IMG/VR virus record: IMGVR_UViG_3300030329_005675
Span: 1-32,189 of that record
Length of the DNA stretch: 32,189 nucleotides
Origin: a virus
Direction: 5' to 3' (one strand)
Position numbers and translations under genes: made by a program
In this document: one piece after another, positions 7,701 through 16,662 of the stretch
Position numbering within the stretch: position 1 is the first letter of the stretch
How the letters are laid out: each line of letters starts with the position of its first letter
The notes under the pieces: model-generated
The model's input: the letters and a program-made list of their open reading frames with translations, nothing else
The model's database searches: none
What the model was told of the DNA's origin: nothing

Positions 7701-8417
7701 ATGGCAAGAAATACAGCATCACTGTCAAGCTTGATCACAAGGTCAAGACGTCGTGCGGACCAAGAAAACTCTACGTTCTGCACCGATGCCGAGGTTACTG
7801 ATTATATCAATGAAGGCATTGCAGAGCTGCATGAAATGATGGTTAATGAATACGAGCTTTACTATGTAAGCTCTACTTCCTTTTCTATACCAACCGGACA
7901 TTCAGACGGTGACAACGTTAAAGACCTTCCGAATAATTTTTGGAAGGCTCTTGGGTGTGACTATGATTATGGTGGCGTAAAGAGAAGAATCCGTCGTTAC
8001 ATGTTTCAAGAGAGAAATGTTTACGAGTCGCCCCTACTGAAGCAGGGGTATATGGCAAATACGTTTTTCATTATTCAGGGTGATCAAATCCGATTTATTC
8101 CCGAGAGCCCCCCGGGAGGAACGGTAACTCTTTGGTGGATACCGGAGCCACAGCAGTTTGACGCGGGATCTCCAAGCGATCAGCTTTATACCATAGATAA
8201 GGCCCTCGCTAATGGCTTTGAGAGATTCCTTGTTTTGGATGCAGCAATTAAGATGCTCCAGAAGGAGGAGTCAGACACACAGCTTTTGGTTGCTGAAAGA
8301 GAGTCAGTTAGACAGAGGCTTAGGGATGCGGCTAAAACTCGAACCCCTGGAGAAAGCCGGGCAATTGCAGATGTTAAGGTAGGAACAGCGTTTCATGATT
8401 ACATAAACTGGATGTAG
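7701..8417 (+). CDS. Head-tail adaptor / connector protein
   Basis: 238 residues. The N-terminus (SLITRSRRRADQENSTFCTDAEVTDYINEGIAELHEMM, residues 8-45) matches the helical start of podovirus adaptor proteins, which form the ring under the portal. A beta-rich middle follows (YELYYVSSTSFSIPTG; FFIIQGDQIRFIPESPPGGTVTLWWIP), then C-terminal helices with a KEESDTQLLVAERESVRQRLRDA coiled segment. Gene order (capsid, adaptor, nozzle) fits. It starts at an ATG behind GAGGT, just after the terminator. Confidence 0.8.
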   Translation: MARNTASLSSLITRSRRRADQENSTFCTDAEVTDYINEGIAELHEMMVNEYELYYVSSTSFSIPTGHSDGDNVKDLPNNFWKALGCDYDYGGVKRRIRRYMFQERNVYESPLLKQGYMANTFFIIQGDQIRFIPESPPGGTVTLWWIPEPQQFDAGSPSDQLYTIDKALANGFERFLVLDAAIKMLQKEESDTQLLVAERESVRQRLRDAAKTRTPGESRAIADVKVGTAFHDYINWM

Positions 8418-8421
8418 GTTA

Positions 8422-9261
8422 ATGTCGTTTCGAGGTTTTACAAACGCAAAGCACAGTGATGGGGCTTTGAATGACCTTGAGGCGAGGATTAAAAACTCGT
8501 TTGCCGAAATTTCTAACTCCAGAATCCTTGGTGGCCGACTTTTATCGGGCGTAAAGCTAAAGTCTACAGGCACAACATCAGCAAACACCGTTTTCGGTGT
8601 TGGTCGGTGTGAGGTGCTTATTAGCTCTTACAGCGATATACCCGGCACTGACTGCGAGATTCACACGAACAACACCTTCAGGCAAGGTAAAGAGGGTGTT
8701 GAGTGGAGCAAGGGAGCCGACGCAACCGAAGCAGCAACTAACTTTGCTAGCTACTTTAGCACTGCCGCAGCTAACCTTGTGTGCACGTCAAGCGGCGCAA
8801 CAATAGAAGTGCTAACTGGAACGGCCAGTGTTTTACAGAGTGTAATGTTTGACGACAAAGATGGTGTTGATTCCACGTCAAACCCAATTCAATCAGTTCA
8901 GCCGGCGGTAAGGCTTGGAAGTGTTAGCTCTGGATACGTTAATGGGGACTATGTTAGGTTTGGTCCATCCACTCTATCGGCAACAGGCCGGTGCCTTCCT
9001 GGTATGTCCAGGGTTATCTCATTAAATGCAGAGACATCAGGAAGTGGATATTACCTTCTTCTAGACGGGTTTACGTCTGCAATGGAGGGAGGGCTCTATA
9101 TCTATAAGGCCATGAGAAATAATATCCCAGGGACAAATATTGGAACAAAATACTTCATTGTAAATCAAGACAAACCAGCAAAGATATTCAGGGGGCAGGG
9201 GTCTGGCAATCTGTCCTTACTTTGTGATGACGACTGTACGGTCGATATGTGGGTGTTTTAA
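8422..9261 (+). CDS. Neck/tail structural protein of unknown family
   Basis: 279 residues, rich in Ser/Thr/Gly and predicted mainly beta. After a short helical start (HSDGALNDLEARIKNSFAEISN) come strand repeats, and it ends VDMWVF. No family recognised. It lies between the adaptor and the nozzle candidate, four bases after the first and overlapping the second by one base (TAATG), so it is probably a tail-tube, tail-appendage or head-closure part. Four cysteines in the C-terminal half are unusual for a cytoplasmically assembled beta protein. Confidence 0.7.
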   Translation: MSFRGFTNAKHSDGALNDLEARIKNSFAEISNSRILGGRLLSGVKLKSTGTTSANTVFGVGRCEVLISSYSDIPGTDCEIHTNNTFRQGKEGVEWSKGADATEAATNFASYFSTAAANLVCTSSGATIEVLTGTASVLQSVMFDDKDGVDSTSNPIQSVQPAVRLGSVSSGYVNGDYVRFGPSTLSATGRCLPGMSRVISLNAETSGSGYYLLLDGFTSAMEGGLYIYKAMRNNIPGTNIGTKYFIVNQDKPAKIFRGQGSGNLSLLCDDDCTVDMWVF

Positions 9262-12200
9262 TGGCGCTTAATAAGCAAAATCTTACGTTTCCGTTTTCCA
9301 AGGGCCTAAATGAACGCCCTTCTGACCTAGCTACCCCGGTTGGAGAGCTTAAGACCGCGCAAAACGTTACAATCACAAAAACAAACGAACTTAACCCAAG
9401 GTATGGCTTTCATGAGGAATCTTGGGCTGAAATAGGCGGAGCATCGCAGCCGTCTGAGCTCTACAGTGCGGCAAAGCACCAGGATGAGCTTGTGGTGTTT
9501 GATGGGGAGAAGGCTTATTCTAGATACACTCACGGAAAGTTTAAAGATCGCGGCACATGTGTAAACGTTCAAGCTAGGCAGCAAGCTGTAAACGTTGACT
9601 CCACATCCATTGATGGAGCCCCGGCATATTCAACAATCACAGCTAGCTCATCTAATGATCTCTATGAGATCTATGTATGGGAGTCTCGATCTTTCGGGGT
9701 GGACGACGTAAGGAGCGATACTAAGTCATACGCAAATACTGGCGATACTGTAAACTATAGAAATAAGCCGTCTCGTCTTCTTTACTCCGTAAGGCATAAG
9801 GCATCCGGAGTTCTTCTTTATGACGCAGTCCCCATTTCAATACCGTATGCATCCGGCATCAATAAAAGCTTTGTTGATAGGGACCTGCTGATAGGAGGGG
9901 CGTCGGGCCTTGGTGTATATCATCATGCGTCAGATGCCGCCGGAAGAATCAGGATTGAGGGATACGGAAGCTCTGCCGCCATAACGGGAAGAGGGTGGAG
10001 CAATGTTGTTGTAAACGGAAACCAGTTTATTCTCGATGGTCCATTCGACACAGGCACAACAGGTAGCGCAAAATGCCCAATGTTTTTCACTGATGAATCG
10101 GCCGCTGTAACCGGAAGCGCCTATGTGGAAATAGCAAAGCTGTCTAATAGCGATGTTGATAACACAGCAAAGGTAACCACTGGGACGTCAGCGCTAGCTA
10201 ATGTTGATGCCTACCTTAACGTTGAGACAGGCCAGAACGCCATGTATTTTACCACTCAACCAATGCTGTTTAGTGTTGCTGATAATGTGGTTATTTTGAC
10301 ATTCGCTGCTCAGTCGGCAGCAGTAAAGGATAAGGACGGGGGAACCGGAGAGGTGGGCATGTGGTCTATCTTTCAGGCCACGTTTGACTTTAGCAGCGCA
10401 GTAGGTGCCATAGGGGCCGCTACTCCCATAAGCAATTTCGAGGATGGCTACTTAGACTTAAACTATAGATATCCAATATGGGACGCTGATTTAACATATA
10501 CCACTGAAGATGATCATGGTGTTGTGTATGTTTATTACACGAATGACTCTACAAATACGACCAAGCTGCAGTATTACAAATATGATTCCTCAACAAAAAA
10601 GCTCGTAACAACACCAACGGCCACAACAAATGTCCCCAGAGCTGACGGAAGCGCTTCAACACAGCTTATCCAGATAGCAAATATGGGGAGCGCCAAGGCT
10701 CAGTTCGGGGGAAGTAATCCAGACAACTGGCTCCGGTATGCGGTTCCAAGCAGATTTGTACTTAAGGCCGTTAACGACACAGATGCGGGGCAGATAAGGT
10801 GCCATGCAAGCAATAAGATTGTGTTTGTATTTTCTTCGGACTCATCTAAGGATGATGATATATATGTTTATACAGCGCCGGCATTAACAGATTCTGCCTT
10901 TGGGAGCTGGAGCAGCGGCCTAATAAAGCCTCTTTTGGATAGGGCGCAGAACAGCTCAACCTGGAATGTCCCTGATGACTTGATGACATATAGAAATTCC
11001 TCTGGGGCTGCGGTGGGCTCTATTGTCACGTATGACTCAAGCGCAGACAAGTTCAGCTGCGGTGGGGCTAATGGTCTTCGCGTTGCAAATGCAGCCATTA
11101 CAAATGTCAAAAGCGTTAGCGGTGATAAGATTTATGTTTTTGTCGAATGTGCCCTGGCAAACGGGTCAGGCGGGGCTGTTTGGTACACGCAGGCAGCATC
11201 GGCAGATACATCTAATAACTACATTGGATCTGAGCAAAGATGGATTATCCGCAAAAATATCGCGAACAGCTCAGACACAAAGGTTCTTGGTAGGAACGTA
11301 AATATACTCTCAGACGCCTGGTATCCTTATTCTGGAAGTAAGGCTTATTTCGCCGGTCACTCGGTTTTTTCTGGGGACCCATCAACAGCAAGAACATGCG
11401 TTTTCAATGAGGATGGTGAGGTCGTTGCAACTTTTGGCCAGGGTCAGGCTGCCCTTTGCCATCCTTACCAGCTAAGGCAAATGTCCATACCTGTAACCAA
11501 ATACTGCAATGCGCCATTGTCGGTATTAAGGTCTAGGCTGGATTACAATAGATCGAACAGTATACTTCTTCCGTACAAGACAGCCAACTCCCCTTCCCTG
11601 GCAGAATACCCGATGCCTGCTTTTGGGATATCGGTGGTGGAGCACGCAGAGAGATCTTACCAGTATATGTCGCCGTTTAGCCCTCGCGTTGCAATGATTG
11701 ATTACTTTCCTGCGAGAACGTATTCAAGCGCGAATATTAACGGGACCCTTTTTGTGGGATCTGGTCTTCTATGGGCCTTTAATGGTGGTAAGTTTGTTGA
11801 AAACGGGTTCCTTCAGAAGCCTCTGATCAAACTAGTAACTCAGGATAATACGGAGTTTTCTGATGGAACCGTCTCTACAGCAGGGCTGAATAAGGGTGAT
11901 TATGAAATTGCTGCTGCTTACTTCTGGAAGGATGATATGGGGGTCACCCATTACAGCGCTTTGGACTTTTATGGAGACGGAAGCAGGAACCACACAGTTC
12001 AGGTTAATGCGTCAGGAAAAAGGCTTCTTGTACAGATAGCTAACACCTCTTTGACCAATAAGAGGTCTGCGGCCATGCAGAGCATAGGCTACAGCGGAAC
12101 GGCTCCGCTCATTACTGACATAGCCGATATGGAGCCGTCTTCCGTATCGATAGCAATATTTATGTCTGTGATTCTATCTGAGACAATTCAGGGCGAAGAG

Positions 12201-13547
12201 GAGCTTACAAACATCCCGTTAAGGCTTGTGGCGATGCAGCCCCTGAACTCGAACGCAAGAAATGTTGTAATTTCAGTAGATACTCCAAACAAATCCACGC
12301 AATGGAAAGAGCACATGACAGGGGCTTCGCCTCTTATCACAAGTGTTCCTGTCCAGCCTTCTTGCCCAACAGATATTACCGTGCATAAGAATCATGTGTG
12401 TGTGGCAACCACAGACGGTTATATTTACCCATCTCAATCATTTTCCTCTACCCTTGGTACTGAAGGCTCTTCGGTTTGCCCGGTATTTTCCGCAGGGAAC
12501 ACCATAAACATTGGTGAAGAGACAGGCGGGGTTGGGGCGTCTAATATTGAGAGTGATGGACAGTTCTTGATGGCCTTTAATAAGGAGGCCGTTTATGCCT
12601 TTGGCGGGGATGGGCCTGATTTTATCAATCAGGGTAACTTCACACCTCCGGAAACTATTTACTTAGATCAGGGCATTACGGTTGGCGGTGCAACAGTCAG
12701 AACACCAGCAGGGGTTATTTACCAGTCAACACATGGTATGTATTTACTGTCCGGGAAGAACCTGAGCTTTATTGGGTCTCCTGTATATGGGGACCTGGAC
12801 GGCGATACTGTTGGTATTATTTCATCGTCCGTTGTTATGGATGAGACTAACGAGATTCTTTTTGTTACCGGCGGGAACGCCTCATATAACGACCCGTTTA
12901 ATTATCTTCCAACATATGGGATGAAAATCTTTGTATATAATTACGAAGTTAATCAGTGGTACACGTGGGCTATCCCCAGAGACCAAACAGGCCAGGCCCT
13001 GAGCGGAGCGGCTTACGTTAGAAGGACCGACAACAGTAGAGATCTGTATTTAGTGGATAATAAGGGCGGAACTTGGCTTTATGTTTCCCCTAGCGCGGAC
13101 AGAACTTCTGACAATTCAACGTACTCACGTTCTGATTACTCCCTATCCAAGTCAGGCGGCGCCGGGTATTATGAGGTTCAAATGAATATTAAGACGGGTG
13201 AGGTTCAGGTTCCTCAGTTTTTTTCCGGATTTAGGCTCTATCGTCTTGGCATTCCCTTTACTCTCTCTAGCAGCGGTAACTACGGTCAGTTCAGCATCAG
13301 CTACACTTCTGAACAAGGCACGCGGTCGGTTGCTCAGGCTTTGACATACACCCAGTCAGCAGACACGGAAAAAGAGATAGTGATAAAGCCAGGGATGCAG
13401 AAGATAGACAGGTTTAACGTGGACATTACATGCAGGGCAACGGCAACGAACAGAAGTCCGCCTACTCTGCATGGACTTGGGATGCTTGTAGCACCAAGGC
13501 AGACCAAGGCAGTATACAACGTAGAGAAAACTCAAGTAGCCACATAG
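9261..13547 (+). CDS. Giant tail nozzle / tubular protein B-like
   Basis: 1428 residues from ATG 9261, which overlaps the previous stop as TAATG; a GTG four codons upstream is less likely. The N-terminus (FPFSKGLNERPSDLATPVGE, then KTAQNVTITKTNELNPRYGF) matches the start of podovirus nozzle or 'stabilisation' proteins (T7 gp12 / P22 gp10 type), which form the tip of the short tail as a six-fold beta-propeller. The rest is long beta-sheet sequence with repeated Gly/Asn/Ser turns, including FGGDGPDFINQGNFTPP late in the chain. It is nearly twice the size of T7 gp12 (794 aa), so extra domains, perhaps host-binding, are likely. No frameshift seen. Confidence 0.75.
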   Translation: MALNKQNLTFPFSKGLNERPSDLATPVGELKTAQNVTITKTNELNPRYGFHEESWAEIGGASQPSELYSAAKHQDELVVFDGEKAYSRYTHGKFKDRGTCVNVQARQQAVNVDSTSIDGAPAYSTITASSSNDLYEIYVWESRSFGVDDVRSDTKSYANTGDTVNYRNKPSRLLYSVRHKASGVLLYDAVPISIPYASGINKSFVDRDLLIGGASGLGVYHHASDAAGRIRIEGYGSSAAITGRGWSNVVVNGNQFILDGPFDTGTTGSAKCPMFFTDESAAVTGSAYVEIAKLSNSDVDNTAKVTTGTSALANVDAYLNVETGQNAMYFTTQPMLFSVADNVVILTFAAQSAAVKDKDGGTGEVGMWSIFQATFDFSSAVGAIGAATPISNFEDGYLDLNYRYPIWDADLTYTTEDDHGVVYVYYTNDSTNTTKLQYYKYDSSTKKLVTTPTATTNVPRADGSASTQLIQIANMGSAKAQFGGSNPDNWLRYAVPSRFVLKAVNDTDAGQIRCHASNKIVFVFSSDSSKDDDIYVYTAPALTDSAFGSWSSGLIKPLLDRAQNSSTWNVPDDLMTYRNSSGAAVGSIVTYDSSADKFSCGGANGLRVANAAITNVKSVSGDKIYVFVECALANGSGGAVWYTQAASADTSNNYIGSEQRWIIRKNIANSSDTKVLGRNVNILSDAWYPYSGSKAYFAGHSVFSGDPSTARTCVFNEDGEVVATFGQGQAALCHPYQLRQMSIPVTKYCNAPLSVLRSRLDYNRSNSILLPYKTANSPSLAEYPMPAFGISVVEHAERSYQYMSPFSPRVAMIDYFPARTYSSANINGTLFVGSGLLWAFNGGKFVENGFLQKPLIKLVTQDNTEFSDGTVSTAGLNKGDYEIAAAYFWKDDMGVTHYSALDFYGDGSRNHTVQVNASGKRLLVQIANTSLTNKRSAAMQSIGYSGTAPLITDIADMEPSSVSIAIFMSVILSETIQGEEELTNIPLRLVAMQPLNSNARNVVISVDTPNKSTQWKEHMTGASPLITSVPVQPSCPTDITVHKNHVCVATTDGYIYPSQSFSSTLGTEGSSVCPVFSAGNTINIGEETGGVGASNIESDGQFLMAFNKEAVYAFGGDGPDFINQGNFTPPETIYLDQGITVGGATVRTPAGVIYQSTHGMYLLSGKNLSFIGSPVYGDLDGDTVGIISSSVVMDETNEILFVTGGNASYNDPFNYLPTYGMKIFVYNYEVNQWYTWAIPRDQTGQALSGAAYVRRTDNSRDLYLVDNKGGTWLYVSPSADRTSDNSTYSRSDYSLSKSGGAGYYEVQMNIKTGEVQVPQFFSGFRLYRLGIPFTLSSSGNYGQFSISYTSEQGTRSVAQALTYTQSADTEKEIVIKPGMQKIDRFNVDITCRATATNRSPPTLHGLGMLVAPRQTKAVYNVEKTQVAT

Positions 13548-13556
13548 AGGTTTGTT

Positions 13557-14201
13557 ATGGCAGTAGACAGAGCAACAGTATTGAGACAGCAGCAGCTTTT
13601 AGATCAGGCAATGCAGAGAGCGGGCAATAATCCAATTGAGGCTGAGCGCTTATCAAGAAACGCCATACTTCAAAGCGGCCTAGAGTATATGAGACGAAAG
13701 CAGCAGGAAGATATTGCCAGTGGCGGCAGAGCCAGAGAGTTAGCACTTCGCAAGGGGTCTTTTGATCAAAGGATGCGCAGCGAGGCCGAAAGGTTTGATC
13801 TTCAAAAAGAGGCTTTGGCGGAAGGGCAGAAGATCAGGAACATCGGTCTTGCCCTAAATGTGGCCTCAACACTTGGTGGAACCGCATTGGGCGTTATTGG
13901 GGAGAAAATGAAAGACTCAGGGGCCAAGGAAGTGCCGTCTGCGGGTAAGGAAAAAACGAGCGCCATGGAGGCTTTGTCTTCGGGTGCCGCAAGCCCCCCT
14001 GAAGCAGTCATGAGGGCTCGGGATGAGAGCGCAATGGAGGCACTTCGTCAGTCCGACCGGAGGGCGGCGGAAGCAGCGATGCAAACTGAGTTAGACATGA
14101 TTGGTGCCGAGCCGCAAAGTGAAACACCACTTCCGGCAAGCAGAAATCCTTTAGATGATCAGATTATGAATATGATCAACGCCAACATGGGAGTTGGGTG
14201 A
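13557..14201 (+). CDS. Small internal virion / ejection protein
   Basis: 214 residues, helical and highly charged (about 10-90), with one hydrophobic stretch (NIGLALNVASTLGGTALGVIG, about 94-114) and a disordered Ala/Glu-rich C-terminus. First of four consecutive genes with this style (coiled coil plus Gly/Ala hydrophobic segment) between the nozzle and the fibre, the place where podoviruses encode proteins ejected with DNA. The RBS is AGAGG before the ATG. The role in forming the trans-envelope DNA conduit is inferred; no motif proves it. Confidence 0.65.
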   Translation: MAVDRATVLRQQQLLDQAMQRAGNNPIEAERLSRNAILQSGLEYMRRKQQEDIASGGRARELALRKGSFDQRMRSEAERFDLQKEALAEGQKIRNIGLALNVASTLGGTALGVIGEKMKDSGAKEVPSAGKEKTSAMEALSSGAASPPEAVMRARDESAMEALRQSDRRAAEAAMQTELDMIGAEPQSETPLPASRNPLDDQIMNMINANMGVG

Positions 14202-15262
14202 TGAGTACCACATTTACTGTTGACGAGGAAAAGGCGGAGAGGTCAAAAAAGGAAAGCGCTCAGCGAAGAGGGTTCTCTAGCGTTGAGGAGATGCAGGATC
14301 ACGACGAAAGAGAGGCGGCAAAGAGGCAGGGTTATGAAACCTACGAGGACTATCAGAAGGATAAAGAGGATTACTCCAGGTCGATGCGCCTTCAGAGAAA
14401 GAAGCAAAGACTTGAAGACCCAAGGACACCCCCTGGGGAAAAATATCATTTGCGCCAAGAGATCGAGGAAGAGGAGAGGGCACTAAAAAGAGATGCAGCC
14501 CTAGGGGAGGCCCTTGCAGATCCAAGGATCCGGGAGAAGAAAAGGGAGCTAGAGCAAAGGGCTAGCATAAAGGCCATGTATGATACGCCTCGAGATGAGG
14601 CGATAGCCAGAGGGGTAATACCATTTGAAAGAAAGGCCCGAAGGGCGGCGGAAAGGCAGAAGGATGAGGTTTTGCTCAGAGCTTCAGCTATGGGTCTAAC
14701 CCCCGCACAAATGGAAGCCCTTAATCAAGGCCTACAGCAAGCCGATCGAGAATTCGAAAGACAAATTAAGCAGGCCAGGGTTGATGAGGCGCAGGCAGCG
14801 AAGGAGGAGCTTGGTGTCTTTATGCAGGCCATTGAGGAGCAGGGTGCTCAGGCATTGTTTGCTCAGGAGCAGCTAGCCTTTCAGAGGGAGAAGGCAGAGG
14901 CCGACAGAAGCTCAAGCCTTTGGGGCAGTATCTTTGGCGGCTTAGCCACGCTTGGCGCGGCGGCTCTTCCTTACTTGATTCCGAGCGACGAGCGCATGAA
15001 ATCAGACGTTAATCGGGGGAAAACTAAAAACGCGGCTTACGATTTTCTCGAAAACCTAGATGTCGCACAATACAAAATGCCTGGCTCAAGGGCTCCCGAA
15101 ATGGGGGTTATGGCACAAAGCATGGAGAAGACCCCTCTTGGCCAGCAGGCTGTAGAAGAGGTTGGCGGTGTGAAGGGCGTAAATGTGAACGAGGCATTCA
15201 AGTCCTTGATTGTCGCTCAAAAAGAAATGCATGATCGAATAAAGAAACTGGAGGGCAAGTAA
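14201..15262 (+). CDS. Virion protein with C-terminal S74-like chaperone domain
   Basis: 353 residues starting at an ATG that overlaps the previous stop (TGATG), behind GGGAG; a GTG one codon earlier is possible. Residues 1-235 are an almost continuous charged coiled coil (KRQGYETYEDYQKDKEDY; FERQIKQARVDEAQAAKEEL). A hydrophobic stretch (about 241-261) leads directly into SDERMKSDV at residue 262. The last 92 residues follow the intramolecular chaperone/auto-processing (peptidase S74) pattern: SD-x-R-x-K, then AYDFLENLDVAQYKM, GVMAQSMEKTPLG, VNVNEAFKSLIVAQKEM and a terminal RIKKLEGK coiled coil. In that family the protein cleaves itself near the conserved serine after trimerisation. The domain is shorter than typical, and it sits on an internal-type protein rather than a fibre. 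Confidence 0.7.
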   Translation: MSTTFTVDEEKAERSKKESAQRRGFSSVEEMQDHDEREAAKRQGYETYEDYQKDKEDYSRSMRLQRKKQRLEDPRTPPGEKYHLRQEIEEEERALKRDAALGEALADPRIREKKRELEQRASIKAMYDTPRDEAIARGVIPFERKARRAAERQKDEVLLRASAMGLTPAQMEALNQGLQQADREFERQIKQARVDEAQAAKEELGVFMQAIEEQGAQALFAQEQLAFQREKAEADRSSSLWGSIFGGLATLGAAALPYLIPSDERMKSDVNRGKTKNAAYDFLENLDVAQYKMPGSRAPEMGVMAQSMEKTPLGQQAVEEVGGVKGVNVNEAFKSLIVAQKEMHDRIKKLEGK

Positions 15263-16659
15263 TGGCGGATGCAAGTTTTGAAACAGAGGCGGAATTTGCC
15301 CAGGTGCAACCAGGACAGGGCCTTAGTCCGGACGTGACCGAGAGTGTCGCGCTTACCGTTATGAGGGGCCAGCCTGGTGAAGAAGAATACCTGAGGAATT
15401 ATGTCGATTATCAGATGGAGGTAGGCGTAAAGCCAGGCCAATTTGAATCTCAGTATTTGAATAATCTCGCAACAGATCAACTGAGTAGGAGGGCCTCTGG
15501 TGTCACTCCTCAGCAGATTGACGCCATTAAGAAAGAAGCTCCAGTTAGAAGGGATCCTGCACCGGAGCCTGTCGCCCCGACCCAACCGACACTTAGGTCT
15601 GGTGTCGGTGTTCCAAGAAGACCAGAGAAATTGGAGATGGAGGAAGCGTTTGCTGAGGCAACTGAGCAGCTGGGTGTGGGTGGATTGAGTGAGGCAGCGC
15701 AGGAGGCCGAAAGAGCCGCTGCCAAAGAGAAAAAACTATTTGAAGACCTTGGCCAGGAGCTAAAGGAGTTTAAGATTCAGCCATTCCGAGCATACGACAA
15801 TACGATGTTTGCTGTTGTTGCAGCCATATCGGCAGGGCTTGGGGCGGCAGCGCAGTCATTAACCGGTGTTCCAAACACCGCAGTTAAGCTAATTAACCAA
15901 GCCATAGACAGAGACATTCAGTCCCAGAAAGACCAGTACAACGCTCTGAAGGACAAAACGAATGTTCAGAACAATGTGTATGGGCGCGCTATGAACGCTT
16001 TGGGTGACGCCAAAAAAGCAGAAGACGTTGCAAGGCGGCTTGCTTACCAAACAGCCACCCAAAGGGTGGACGCTTCCGAAAAGAGATACAGCCAAAACGA
16101 ACAGCTAAGAACAACCGCTCAAAGATACAGAGACATGTTTGCGCTTGAATCTGCCAAGCTTGGCGCCATGACGGGCAAGGGCGCTGGTGACCGAGAAACC
16201 CATGCGGTGGCGGCGGAGCAGGGCCTTAATGAGATATCTGCCCTTATTGAGGCGTTCGGTGCGGTCCAGGAAAAAGCAGGCCCTGCAACGTTAGCTCTAA
16301 CTGACATGGCTCAAAGTGTTGTTGGTCCGGCTCTTTTTGGGATCACAAAGCAGCGAGATGCTGAGGTTTTCTTTAGGGCAAGAAACGCCCTCAAAAACAC
16401 CCTTCCTGCCTTAACCACCTCAGTCCTTAAGGCCGTGGGAGAAAAGGGCAACCTGTCCGAGGACGAACAGAGGAGATACCAGAGTATCCTTGAAAGGGCC
16501 CTTCCGCAGGCTAGCCTAGTGGATGTGTTTGGTGCCGAAGAAAGAAAGAGGCAGTTCACTGATAACGTTAACTTAATACGTAGGGTTCTTGGCCTTCCCG
16601 CAGGGAACAGAGAAAGAGCCAAGCAACTGCTAGATCAAATTAAACAATTTGAGGGTTAA
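15262..16659 (+). CDS. Internal virion / ejection protein
   Basis: 465 residues with a TAATG overlap to the preceding gene. The N-terminal third is acidic and Pro-rich (EAPVRRDPAPEPVAPTQP, about 90-107). It is followed by coiled coil (EAAQEAERAAAKEKKLFEDL), a hydrophobic Gly/Ala segment (MFAVVAAISAGLGAAAQSL, about 181-199), and then long amphipathic helices rich in Arg/Gln/Asp. This is the layout of podovirus core proteins that enter the cell with DNA and line or anchor the envelope channel. No enzymatic motif is seen. The assignment rests on architecture and position next to three similar genes. Confidence 0.65.
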   Translation: MADASFETEAEFAQVQPGQGLSPDVTESVALTVMRGQPGEEEYLRNYVDYQMEVGVKPGQFESQYLNNLATDQLSRRASGVTPQQIDAIKKEAPVRRDPAPEPVAPTQPTLRSGVGVPRRPEKLEMEEAFAEATEQLGVGGLSEAAQEAERAAAKEKKLFEDLGQELKEFKIQPFRAYDNTMFAVVAAISAGLGAAAQSLTGVPNTAVKLINQAIDRDIQSQKDQYNALKDKTNVQNNVYGRAMNALGDAKKAEDVARRLAYQTATQRVDASEKRYSQNEQLRTTAQRYRDMFALESAKLGAMTGKGAGDRETHAVAAEQGLNEISALIEAFGAVQEKAGPATLALTDMAQSVVGPALFGITKQRDAEVFFRARNALKNTLPALTTSVLKAVGEKGNLSEDEQRRYQSILERALPQASLVDVFGAEERKRQFTDNVNLIRRVLGLPAGNRERAKQLLDQIKQFEG

Positions 16660-16662
16660 TTA

